DNA of 64,000 nucleotides. It comes from Novosphingobium sp. 9 (GTDB lineage Bacteria > Pseudomonadota > Alphaproteobacteria > Sphingomonadales > Sphingomonadaceae). Location of the stretch: NCBI RefSeq assembly GCF_025340265.1, contig NZ_CP022708.1:1206501-1270500 (forward strand), given 5' to 3'. The notes beneath the pieces were generated by a model, which was given only the letters and a program-made list of their open reading frames with translations, was not told the origin of the DNA and searched no databases. Numbering within the stretch: the first letter of the stretch is position 1; every line of letters starts with the position of its first letter. The position numbers were made by a program, and so were the translations under genes. Positions 46,413-54,811 of the stretch are shown piece after piece.

Positions 46413-47423
46413 ATGCTGAGCCAGCCCGCCGGCCCTACCCTTCTCGGTATCAACGTGATCTTCGTCGCCTCGATTCTGGCGGCTGTTGCTGCTGCCGCGG
46501 TGATGCTGGCGATCTATGCCGCCGTGACCGTACGCGATCCGATGAGCAAGCGCGTGAAAACGCTGACCGCGCGCCGCGAGGAACTCAAGGCCGGGATCAC
46601 CACCGGCGCGCGCAAGCGACAGTCCGTCATCCGTCGCAACGACACGACCGATCGCATGGGCGCCTTTCTCGCCAAGCTGAAAGTCCTGCAGGACAGCCAG
46701 ATCAAGGAAATCCAGCAGAAGCTTGCCTTTGCCGGAATCCGCGAGAAGGAATGGGCGGTCGCCGTCATCTTCGGCCGACTGGTGCTGCCGATCGCCCTGG
46801 GCCTGTTCGCAGCCGCCGTAATCTACTGGGCAGACTATTTCCCGGCCTGGGGGCCGATGAAGAAGTTCGGCGCCTTCGCGATCCTTGTGCTCGCCGGCTA
46901 CAAGGGACCGGACCTTTTCATCCAGAATCTGGCGACCAAGCGCACCGCCGCGATCCGCAAGGGCCTGCCCGACGCGCTCGATCTGCTGGTGATCTGTGCC
47001 GAGGCCGGTCTCACCGTCGATGCCGCATTCGAGCGCGTCGCGCGTGAACTCGGTCGCGCCTACCCCGAACTGGGTGAAGAATTCTCGCTCACCTCGATCG
47101 AACTGTCGTTCCTGACCGAACGCCGTATGGCCTTCGAGAACCTGTCCTGGCGCGTCAATCTCGATTCGGTACGCGGCGTCGTTACCACAATGATCCAGAC
47201 CGAACGCTACGGCACCCCGCTGGCCTCGGCCCTGCGCGTTCTTTCCGCCGAATTCCGCAACGAACGCATGATGCGGGCCGAAGAAAAGGCCGCGCGACTG
47301 CCCGCAATCATGACCGTGCCGCTGATCCTGTTCATCCTTCCCACCCTGTTCGTCGTCATCCTCGGCCCGGCAGCCTGCTCGATCGCCGATGCTTTCTCGA
47401 ATGGGGGCCCCGGCCACGCCTAA
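46413..47423 (+). CDS. tadC: Tad pilus inner-membrane protein TadC (T2SSF domain)
   Basis: 336 residues with an N-terminal helix (IFVASILAAVAAAAVMLAIY), a cytoplasmic loop, paired central helices and the T2SSF signature KGLPDALDLLVICAEAGLTV followed by FLTERRMAFENLSWRVNLDS. It ends with a helix after MTVPLILFILPTLFVVILGP. It follows tadB by 28 bases, closing the cluster. The AraC gene comes from the other side, with only 11 bases between stops. Confidence 0.9.
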   Translation: MLSQPAGPTLLGINVIFVASILAAVAAAAVMLAIYAAVTVRDPMSKRVKTLTARREELKAGITTGARKRQSVIRRNDTTDRMGAFLAKLKVLQDSQIKEIQQKLAFAGIREKEWAVAVIFGRLVLPIALGLFAAAVIYWADYFPAWGPMKKFGAFAILVLAGYKGPDLFIQNLATKRTAAIRKGLPDALDLLVICAEAGLTVDAAFERVARELGRAYPELGEEFSLTSIELSFLTERRMAFENLSWRVNLDSVRGVVTTMIQTERYGTPLASALRVLSAEFRNERMMRAEEKAARLPAIMTVPLILFILPTLFVVILGPAACSIADAFSNGGPGHA

Positions 47424-47434
47424 GAGACCGGCAA

Positions 47435-48388
47435 TCAGGCTGGTCCGTCCCAGAAGGCGCTTGCGACGACATTCTCTCGCGCTCCGGCCAGCGCCACGCG
47501 AAGTTCGGCGACGTCCCGCTTGGGCGCTGCGCCGAACAAGCGGCTGTAATCGCGACTGAACTGCGAGGGGCTTTCGTAGCCGACCTCGAAGCAGGCCGTC
47601 TCGACATTGAAGGCGCGCGCCACCATCAACCGCCTCGCTTCAAGCAACCGCAGGCGCTTCTGGTATTGTAACGGGCTCATCGCCGTGAGCGCCTTGAAAT
47701 GGCGATGGAACGCCGATGCGCTCATGCGGGCAACCGCCGCCATGTCCTCCACGCGAACCGTCTCGCGAAATCGTTCGCGTAGCCAGTGCAGCGCCTCGAT
47801 TACCGGTCGGGATGGACTTCCGGCCAGAGTCAGCCGTGCGATTTCGCCGCCACGAGGCCCGGTCAGGAGGCGATAGGCAATCTCGCGCAGGATCAGAGGT
47901 CGCAGAACCGGCACTGCCTCTGGCGTATCGCATAGCTCGACCAGCCGCAGCGCGCAGGCCGCGAGAGGGCCATCGAAATCGGTGACGTGAACGCCCCGCG
48001 TCGGCTCTCCCGCGAATCCCGGCAGGTCAGGCAGATCCTGCGCGACACTGCGCATGATCGCCGGGTCCAGTTCGAGAGCCAGAACCAGGCAGGGTTCAGC
48101 AGGACTGGCCTCGACCACGCGCCCGATCGACGGGGTCTCCACGCCGATGACCAGCGCCTGTCCGGCGCGGTATTCCAGCCGCTCGCCTCCGAACGTCGCC
48201 CACTTCGCCCCTTGGGCCACCACGCAAAGGGAAGGACGGAACAAAAGATGGCCCGGTGGCTTGGGGTGGTCCGAGCGCATGACGATCATGCCTTCAACCG
48301 GCGTGGCATAGGGGCTGACACCGGACTGGCGGTCAACGAAGCGCTCGATGGCGGCGATCAGGTCCTGCATGCCGGCAAACTGCGCCAT
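47435..48388 (-). CDS. AraC family transcriptional regulator
   Basis: 317 residues. The N-terminal half is the AraC_N type domain (LLFRPSLCVVAQGAKWATFG, YRAGQALVIGVETPSIGRVV), as in regulators of aldehyde- or alcohol-related genes. The C-terminal HTH_18 is clear: MAAVARMSASAFHRHFKALT, SPLQYQKRLRLLEARRLM and VGYESPSQFSRDYSRLFGAA. It is convergent with tadC. Targets are not evident; the next gene on its strand upstream is a small unknown protein. Confidence 0.88.
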   Translation of the reverse strand: MAQFAGMQDLIAAIERFVDRQSGVSPYATPVEGMIVMRSDHPKPPGHLLFRPSLCVVAQGAKWATFGGERLEYRAGQALVIGVETPSIGRVVEASPAEPCLVLALELDPAIMRSVAQDLPDLPGFAGEPTRGVHVTDFDGPLAACALRLVELCDTPEAVPVLRPLILREIAYRLLTGPRGGEIARLTLAGSPSRPVIEALHWLRERFRETVRVEDMAAVARMSASAFHRHFKALTAMSPLQYQKRLRLLEARRLMVARAFNVETACFEVGYESPSQFSRDYSRLFGAAPKRDVAELRVALAGARENVVASAFWDGPA

Positions 48389-48419
48389 AAAGCAGGATCG
48401 GGCAAGTTTTTCCGAGCGG

Positions 48420-48689
48420 TCAGGGCGCCTCGTCGCTTTCTACGAGTTCGGCTATCTCGAAGCGCCAATCGGTCCAGCCGCGCATCTTTGCCGCTTCCGC
48501 CGTGGCGGCACGCTTGCCCTTCGCCTCGGCCAGAGAGCGCGCATGCCCCCAGAACACCTCCGTCTTGCCATTTTCGAGTTCGGCAACGATCCGCCAGTAA
48601 TGGGTGAACGGGTCGGCGGTCGGCCCGATGGTTTTCACATAGCCATCGGGCATCGTCGCCGTCAGCCAGCGCTTGCGGCGGCGCGCCAT
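48420..48689 (-). CDS. Small conserved-looking protein of unknown function
   Basis: 89 residues, rich in Ala, Lys and Trp (MARRRKRWLTATMPDGYVKT, then a TRP-containing core HYWRIVAELENGKTEVFWGH). It has no signal peptide or membrane segment. The basic start and repeated aromatic residues suggest a compact alpha/beta fold. It lies 27 bases after mtnP on the same strand. I do not recognise the family. Confidence 0.55.
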   Translation of the reverse strand: MARRRKRWLTATMPDGYVKTIGPTADPFTHYWRIVAELENGKTEVFWGHARSLAEAKGKRAATAEAAKMRGWTDWRFEIAELVESDEAP

Positions 48690-48716
48690 ATCCCTGCCCC
48701 TCTGGTCGTCAGCGCG

Positions 48717-49607
48717 TCAGTACCGCTCGCCGAACAGGCGGCGAGCGATGGCATCAAGCTTCATGACCAGAGCAGGATCGCGCAAGTTCTGGGGTGTCAC
48801 CAGCGCGTTATCGAGCGTGGTGTCAATCGGACTCGCCTCGCGCTCTGCAGGCAGACGCCGGGCGAACTCCTCCACGGCAGCCCGCGCCAGTTGCGCATTG
48901 TGCTCCATCACTTCCAGCACATGGCTGACCTCCACGGCAGCGCCGAAATCGCGCCAGGAATCGTAGTCCGTCACCATGCCGAGCACGGCATAGGGCAGCT
49001 CCGCCTCACGAGCGAGCCGCGCTTCAGGCATCGCCGTCATGCCGATCACGTCCGCACCCCAGCCCCGGTACATCCGGCTTTCGGCACGGGTCGAGAACTG
49101 CGGGCCTTCGATAGCCACATAGGTCGCCGCCGGATGGACGGTCGCTCCGGTTGCGCGCGCAGCCTCCATCGCCAGTTGCGACAGGCGCGGGCAGACCGGA
49201 TCGGCCAGGCTGACATGCGCGACGAGGCCCGTGCCGAAGAAGCTGTTTTCCCGCCCATGGGTACGATCGATGAACTGGTCGACCATGGTGAAATGCCCCG
49301 GCGCCATCTCCTCGCGCAGCGAACCGATCGCCGAGAGCGAGAGCACGTCGGTCACGCCGCAGCGTTTGAGGACATCGATGTTCGCGCGATAGTTGAGGTC
49401 CGAGGGCGGAATGCGGTGCCCGGCCCCGTGCCTTGCGAGAAAACTGAAGCGCACCCCGTGCAGCGTGCCTGTCGTCACCATGCCCGAGGGCAGGCCGAAG
49501 GGACTGTTGACCTGGATCGCCTGGGCGTTTTCCAGTTCGATCCCGGCGGAGAGGCCCGAACCTCCGATCACGCCGATATGCCATTGGGTGCTTTTGTCAG
49601 CCTGCAA
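48717..49607 (-). CDS. mtnP: S-methyl-5'-thioadenosine phosphorylase
   Basis: 296 residues of the PNP/MTAP family. The N-terminal GVIGGSGLSAGIELENAQAI and the phosphate-binding LARHGAGHRIPPSDLNYRAN are typical. SLSAIGSLREEMAPGHFTMV, YVAIEGPQFSTRAESRMYRG and GMTAMPEARLAREAELPYAV complete the fold. The enzyme splits methylthioadenosine into adenine and methylthioribose-1-phosphate in methionine salvage. Its start overlaps the end of the TetR gene by 11 bases. Confidence 0.93.
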   Translation of the reverse strand: MQADKSTQWHIGVIGGSGLSAGIELENAQAIQVNSPFGLPSGMVTTGTLHGVRFSFLARHGAGHRIPPSDLNYRANIDVLKRCGVTDVLSLSAIGSLREEMAPGHFTMVDQFIDRTHGRENSFFGTGLVAHVSLADPVCPRLSQLAMEAARATGATVHPAATYVAIEGPQFSTRAESRMYRGWGADVIGMTAMPEARLAREAELPYAVLGMVTDYDSWRDFGAAVEVSHVLEVMEHNAQLARAAVEEFARRLPAEREASPIDTTLDNALVTPQNLRDPALVMKLDAIARRLFGERY

Positions 49608-50223
49608 GGATACCTGCCATAATTAGGTCGATGCTATGTTCGCGATAACGATCGCGGAGCGACTCGGTCAAGGAATCCTCGCCGAAGCAATGGCGTAGCA
49701 CGAGCCGCGCGGAAAAGAAGCGGTCCACCGCCCCGGTCACGGTGAAGAAGAACAACTGCGGATCGACGGATCGGAAGGCGCCGGAACGTACGCCCTCGCC
49801 GATCAGCGCCTCATAGGCACGGTATATCGGCGTCAGGTAGCTGTCGGCGATGCGTTGCGCCTCGGCGGGCGAGCTCTCCCGAATGAGACGCATGGTCAGG
49901 CGCATCAGGTAGGGCACCTCGTAGAAGGTATCGACCACCTTCGAGAGATGCCGCCGCAGCTTGGCCTCGCTCGACCAGTCATCCTTGGCGACCAGCGCAT
50001 CGACGCTGGCGACGATCGCCTGCCAGTCGCGGTCGAGCAGCGCAGCGAGCAGCCCGGCCTTGTTGCCGAAGTAGTATTTCACCAGCGCCGAGTTCAGGCC
50101 CGAGCGCTGGGCAAGATCCGACAGCGAAATGTCGATCACATCGCCTTCGCGCATGATCGCATGCGCAGTATCAAGCAGGTGCTCGCGGGCACCCGGCGGC
50201 GGCGTGAGGCTGGAGGCGGTCAT
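49597..50223 (-). CDS. TetR family transcriptional regulator
   Basis: 208 residues. The HTH reads AREHLLDTAHAIMREGDVID, then ISLSDLAQRSGLNSALVKYY and FGNKAGLLAALL. The C-domain resembles fatty-acid-type TetR_C proteins (YLTPIYRAYEALIGEGVRSG, FFTVTGAVDRFFSARLVL). Start at 50223, where MTASSLTPPP begins just after the SDR stop (50231). Overlap with mtnP and the close SDR gene make an SDR-TetR-mtnP unit. It likely autoregulates the upstream SDR. Confidence 0.85.
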   Translation of the reverse strand: MTASSLTPPPGAREHLLDTAHAIMREGDVIDISLSDLAQRSGLNSALVKYYFGNKAGLLAALLDRDWQAIVASVDALVAKDDWSSEAKLRRHLSKVVDTFYEVPYLMRLTMRLIRESSPAEAQRIADSYLTPIYRAYEALIGEGVRSGAFRSVDPQLFFFTVTGAVDRFFSARLVLRHCFGEDSLTESLRDRYREHSIDLIMAGILAG

Positions 50224-50230
50224 GAAAGGC

Positions 50231-51015
50231 CTACTTCGCCGCCATGCGCACCGCGCCATCAAGGCGCAGGCACTCACCATTCATATAGTCGCTCTCCAGC
50301 AGGAACAGCGCGGTCCGGGCGTATTCGTCGGGGCGCCCGAGACGCGCCGGAAAGGGCACCATCGCGCCCAGTGAATCCTGGACCGCCTGCGGCATCGCGG
50401 CGACCATCGGGGTCTGGAAGATGCCCGGCAGGATCGTGTTCACGCGGATACCGTCAGCCATCAGATCGCGCGCCAGCGGCAGCGTCATCGCCGCAACTCC
50501 CCCTTTGGACGCAGCGTAAGCGACCTGCCCGACCTGCCCGTCCTGTGCCGCGATCGAGGCCGTCGCGACAATGGCACCTCGCCCGCCCTCACTGTCCAGC
50601 GGATCAAGTGCCCCCATACCTGCTGCCCCGCGCGCTATGCAGCGAAACGTGCCAGACAGATTTACGGCAAGGACCTGCGCGAACAGTGCCATGTCGTGCG
50701 GCAAACGCCCCCCGTTTCACGATCGCGACGCACGGTGCGGGCAGCAGGCGCAATTCCGGCGCAAGTCACGAGAATCCGCTCTTGCCCATGCACCGCACGG
50801 GCAGCGGCGAAACCGGCATCGACACTCTCGTCACTGGTCACGTCAACAAGACAGAACAACGCGCCGGTCTCCGCCGCCAACGCCTCGCCAGAGGTCACAT
50901 CGCGGTCGAACACGGTCACAGCGACATCACGCGCCCGCAGCGCGCGAACAGTAGCAGCGCCGAGTCCCGATGCCCCGCCTGTCACCACTGCCGCTATCGT
51001 CGAATCCAGCTTCAT
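50231..51015 (-). CDS. SDR family, 3-hydroxyacyl-CoA dehydrogenase type II-like (one frameshift)
   Basis: 261 residues after correction. The NAD site is [20 protein letters not shown], then [20 protein letters not shown] and CAGIAPAAR. After the break come [20 protein letters not shown], the catalytic Ser in [36 protein letters not shown] and [12 protein letters not shown]. The tail [18 protein letters not shown] is typical of HSD10-like enzymes in fatty-acid or branched-chain oxidation. The frame breaks at 50708-50713; one extra G on the coding strand restores [15 protein letters not shown]. Confidence 0.83.
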
Positions 51016-51438
51016 TGCGCCTCACACCCGCATCGGCGCGCCCTCGCCCGCCGTTTAACCAGTCGATTAATTGGCGTTCAAGGCAAGGTCAATGGCGAGA
51101 TGGCGCCCAACGCCCCCGCGGAACAACGGCAAAACAACTGACATACGACATTACAAAGATGAAATTTGCATCTGCACATTGCAACATTGACGACACATTA
51201 TCCGTCAATATGGCTATCTCGCTGAGATGCCTCTTCATTGTGGAATCGCTGTGGCGCTAAAAACACACTGTATGCACGTTTTTTGACAGCGCGATTGAAT
51301 GCCATTGCAAGCGTAGACACGTCGGCGCAACAAGCTGACCCATCGCGGTATCGAGCCGCCCGCCCAGCTTTCGGAAGTTGCCGCAATGGCGCAGCAATCT
51401 TTCAAAGGCAGCGGAACAACACACAAGGGAACGCCATC
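51016..51438 (+). promoter_or_regulatory. Promoter and leader region of the TonB receptor cluster
   Basis: About 420 bases, locally AT-rich at 51130-51300, with no supported gene. TTGACG (51187-51192) and CGTCAA (51203-51208) form an inverted repeat 10 bases apart. Confidence 0.4.
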
Positions 51439-54400
51439 TTGAAGACATCAACCGCCAAGGCTGCGCTGAGGGGCGCGACCTGCCTTTCGGTGTTTGCGCT
51501 GAGCATGGGGGCCACCGGCGCCTTCGCACAGGACGCGGCCACGACGACCACCGCAGCGCCCGCCGCCGATGCCGCCGACACTTCGGCGAACACCATCATC
51601 GTCACCGGCTCGATCTCGCGCAACCCGGCAGCTCAGACGGCCTCGCCGGTCACGGTGATCACGTCCGAGGACATGCAGAAGAAGGGCATGAAGACGGTTG
51701 CGGATCTGGTGCAGAACCTGGCCGCCAACAACGCGGGCACGCTCAATTCGAGCTGGTCGTCGCACGGCTTCGCGACCGGCGCCAGCGCGCCCTCGCTGCG
51801 CGGCCTGAACGATGGCTATACGCTGACGCTGTTCAACGGCATGCGCAGTGCGTACTACCCGCTGGCGGATGACGGCGAGCGCAACTTCGTCGACATCAAC
51901 TCGATGCCTTCGGACATCCTCGACCGCGTCGACGTCCTACAGGACGGCGCCTCAGCAACCTACGGTTCGGACGCCATCGCCGGCGTGGTCAACGTGATCG
52001 TCAAGCGCCAGATCCAGGGCCTGCACATGGATGCATCGGCCGGTATCTCGCAGCGCGGTGACGGTGGCGAGAAGCGCATCTCGGCGACCTACGGCTATGG
52101 CGATCTCGACCGCCAGGGCTTCAACATCTTCGCCAACGTGATGTACCAGAAGAACGACGCGCTGCCGCTTTCCGCGCGCAAGGGTCTTTCGGGCACCGCC
52201 GACCAGAGCAGCGTCTGCGACAGCCAGGGCAACTGCCTGACCAACGGCATCCGCAACGGCGTCCAGGCCGACGGAAGCTACGACGGTTTCCAGTCCACCA
52301 GCGTTCCTTTCGTACGTCCGGTTGATGGCGACCTGAATCCCACCGGCACCGGCACGTATGCGCTGGCGAATCCGTCCGCAGGCTGCGGCAGCCTGACCGC
52401 CGCGACGCTGACCAGCGCCCAACAGGCCGGCACCACCGCGCCTTCGACGGTCTGCCAGCAGGATCTGGTCAACCAGTACGGCATGATGGACTCGCAGATC
52501 GTGCGCAAGGGCTTCACGGTCAAGGGCACCGCGAAGGTCGGCTCGAACGCCGAAGCCTTCCTGCTGTTCAACTACTACAACGTGAAGACCGCGAACCAGA
52601 TCAGCCCGCTCAGCCTCACCGGCCAGACGGCTGCCGGCGGCACCACCGAGACGGCAAGCTCGATCTTCTTGCCGGTCTACGTCTGCTCGCAGGGCGTCGG
52701 CTCGATCGATGCCAACGGCAACCTGACGGCCAGCGGCTGCAACGCCAGCAACGGCACACTCAATCCCAGCAACCCTTACGCCGCGCAGGGCGAACAGGCA
52801 CAGCTCTCGTCGCTCTACGACCGTCCGCGTGAAACCCTCACGGACGCCAAGACCTATCGCATCCAGGGCGGCATCGACGGCACCTTCGGCGCGAACAACG
52901 ACTGGCACTACAACGTGCAGGGCCAGACTTCGTGGGTGACGCTGGGCATCACCAACAAGAACTACATCAACCTCGAAGGTCTGATGAATGCCGTCGCGCA
53001 GGGCACCTACAACTTCGCGGACCCTTCGGCCAACACCGAAGCCCAGCGCCAGCTGATCGCGCCGGACAACTACACCCGCTCGGTGTCGAAGTCCTCGCAG
53101 CTGCAGGCCAGCCTCGACCACGACTTCTTCCAGCTGCCCGGCGGCATGCTGAACGTGGCGGTCACGGGCCAGTGGCGCTACGAAGGCGTGAACAACCCCA
53201 GCGCCAACGCCCCGAACGAGGACGATCCCTACGATCGTTACTACTCGATCAACGCCGTGGGCGTGGATGCCAGCCGCCACGTCTGGTCGGCCGGGTATCA
53301 GGTTACGGCGCCGATCGTCGATATGCTGACGGTCACCGCGTCGGGTTCTTATGACCACTACTCGACGGGCATGCAGCACTTCTCGCCGAAGTTCGAAGCC
53401 AAGTTCAAGCCGATCCGCCAGGTGACGCTGCGCGGCACCTTCTCGAAGGGCTTCCGCGTTCCCAGCTTCATGGAAGCCTATGCAGAGCCGACCACCGGCT
53501 ATGTGTCGACCTCGATCAACTGCAACAGCGCCGTCTACACGCAGTTCTGCGCCGATCACAACGCCTCGTACTATGGCAACAGCTACTCGTACGGCGTGAC
53601 CTCGCAGGGCAACCCGGACCTGAAGCCGGAAACCTCGACGTCGTACACGTTCGGCACGGTGATCCAGCCGATCCACAACGTCACGCTGACGGTCGACTAC
53701 TGGCACACCAAGATCAAGAACGTGATCATTCCGGTCTCCGTCACGACCGACATGATCAACGAGTACTACCAGAACAACGGTGTCGTGAACGTTCCCGGCG
53801 TGACCGTAACTCCGGGCGTCGCCGATCCGAACAACCCGTCGGCACTCCCGCTGCTGGGCACGATTTCGGGCAGCTACACCAACGCCGACTCGTACCTCGC
53901 CGAGGGCATCGACGTAGGTGCGGAAGCCACCGTACCGCTCACCAAGAACCTGACCTGGGAAACCAACTTCCAGGGCTCGTACCTGATGAAGCTGCAGCAG
54001 ACTCTCGCCGACGGCACCGTGCAGCGCTATGACGGCACGCTGGGTCCGTGCAACGTGACCTCGTGCTCGGGTGCACCGAAGTGGCGCCTGAACTGGACCA
54101 ACACGCTGGACTTCAACGGCAAGGGCAGCATCTCGCTGACCGGCTACTACACCAGCGGCTACTCGGAAGTGGCGACCGACTCGGGCGGCGTCTATGGCAA
54201 TTGCCAGGCCAGCGCCGACAACGGCCAGGTCCTGTCGTTCTCCGATGGCAGCCCGGTCCAGTGCCGTGCGAAGGCCACCTTCGACCTCGACGCCCACGCC
54301 GAAGTCAAGGTTGCCGACAAGTTCACGCTCTACACCGACATCGAGAACCTTCTCGACACCAAGCCGGACTACGAGCCGAACGCGGCCTACGGCCTCTACC

Positions 54401-54474
54401 AGTACAACCCGGCATGGCAGGAGAAGCTGTTCATGGGTCGCTGGATGCGCGTTGGCGTCAAGATCGACATCTGA
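51439..54474 (+). CDS. TonB-dependent outer-membrane receptor
   Basis: 1011 residues from a TTG start at 51439, which has AAGGGA 9 bases upstream and leads straight into a signal peptide (KAALRGATCLSVFALSMGAT, cut after AFAQ). A reading from 51238 would put 67 non-signal residues in front. Plug motifs: ANTIIVTGSISRNPAAQTAS, APSLRGLNDGYTLTLFNGMR, DILDRVDVLQDGASATYGSD. The barrel ends RWMRVGVKIDI. It is the first of three receptors in tandem, each with its own leader. Ligand unknown; no dedicated enzyme genes lie next to it. Confidence 0.9.
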   Translation: MKTSTAKAALRGATCLSVFALSMGATGAFAQDAATTTTAAPAADAADTSANTIIVTGSISRNPAAQTASPVTVITSEDMQKKGMKTVADLVQNLAANNAGTLNSSWSSHGFATGASAPSLRGLNDGYTLTLFNGMRSAYYPLADDGERNFVDINSMPSDILDRVDVLQDGASATYGSDAIAGVVNVIVKRQIQGLHMDASAGISQRGDGGEKRISATYGYGDLDRQGFNIFANVMYQKNDALPLSARKGLSGTADQSSVCDSQGNCLTNGIRNGVQADGSYDGFQSTSVPFVRPVDGDLNPTGTGTYALANPSAGCGSLTAATLTSAQQAGTTAPSTVCQQDLVNQYGMMDSQIVRKGFTVKGTAKVGSNAEAFLLFNYYNVKTANQISPLSLTGQTAAGGTTETASSIFLPVYVCSQGVGSIDANGNLTASGCNASNGTLNPSNPYAAQGEQAQLSSLYDRPRETLTDAKTYRIQGGIDGTFGANNDWHYNVQGQTSWVTLGITNKNYINLEGLMNAVAQGTYNFADPSANTEAQRQLIAPDNYTRSVSKSSQLQASLDHDFFQLPGGMLNVAVTGQWRYEGVNNPSANAPNEDDPYDRYYSINAVGVDASRHVWSAGYQVTAPIVDMLTVTASGSYDHYSTGMQHFSPKFEAKFKPIRQVTLRGTFSKGFRVPSFMEAYAEPTTGYVSTSINCNSAVYTQFCADHNASYYGNSYSYGVTSQGNPDLKPETSTSYTFGTVIQPIHNVTLTVDYWHTKIKNVIIPVSVTTDMINEYYQNNGVVNVPGVTVTPGVADPNNPSALPLLGTISGSYTNADSYLAEGIDVGAEATVPLTKNLTWETNFQGSYLMKLQQTLADGTVQRYDGTLGPCNVTSCSGAPKWRLNWTNTLDFNGKGSISLTGYYTSGYSEVATDSGGVYGNCQASADNGQVLSFSDGSPVQCRAKATFDLDAHAEVKVADKFTLYTDIENLLDTKPDYEPNAAYGLYQYNPAWQEKLFMGRWMRVGVKIDI

Positions 54475-54506
54475 TCGCCGGTTGCAACATCTGCAAAATG
54501 AAGAAG

Positions 54507-54540
54507 GGGCGGCCTCTCGCGAGGTCGCCCTTTTCTTGTT
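54507..54540 (+). terminator. Intrinsic terminator after the first of three receptors
   Basis: GGGCGGCCTC (54507-54516) pairs with GAGGTCGCCC (54521-54530), one G-U pair, loop TCGC, followed by TTTTCTTGTT. Confidence 0.75.
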
Positions 54541-54811
54541 TCCGATGGCTCACAATTCGTCGCTCGGCTTTGTCGATCAGCGCCTCTGAAACCGCTGGCA
54601 ACGAAGAGATTTCCAGGGAACTTTTCGTCAAGTTACAAATGTGTTGCCTTGCGATTACGCTCTTCAAACAAATTGCAGTCAAAGCAATCCGTCGGTTGCA
54701 AAGAACATGAACCTGAAACAATCTTGCAGGCATTGGTAAGGGAGCATCACCGGCGCAAGCCGCAAATCGAAGCCCCTCGCCGTCATGCGTTGAACAGGGG
54801 ACGCTACCGAG
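54541..54811 (+). promoter_or_regulatory. Promoter region of the second tandem receptor
   Basis: About 270 bases, AT-rich at 54580-54700, no gene seen. The terminator at 54507 and this leader imply separate transcription of the second receptor. Confidence 0.4.

Noticed and set aside
51952..54297. 781-codon antisense ORF inside a TonB receptor gene
   Set aside because: High-GC codon bias of the receptor keeps the opposite strand open; the product is Val/Arg/Asp-rich without motifs or ribosome site.
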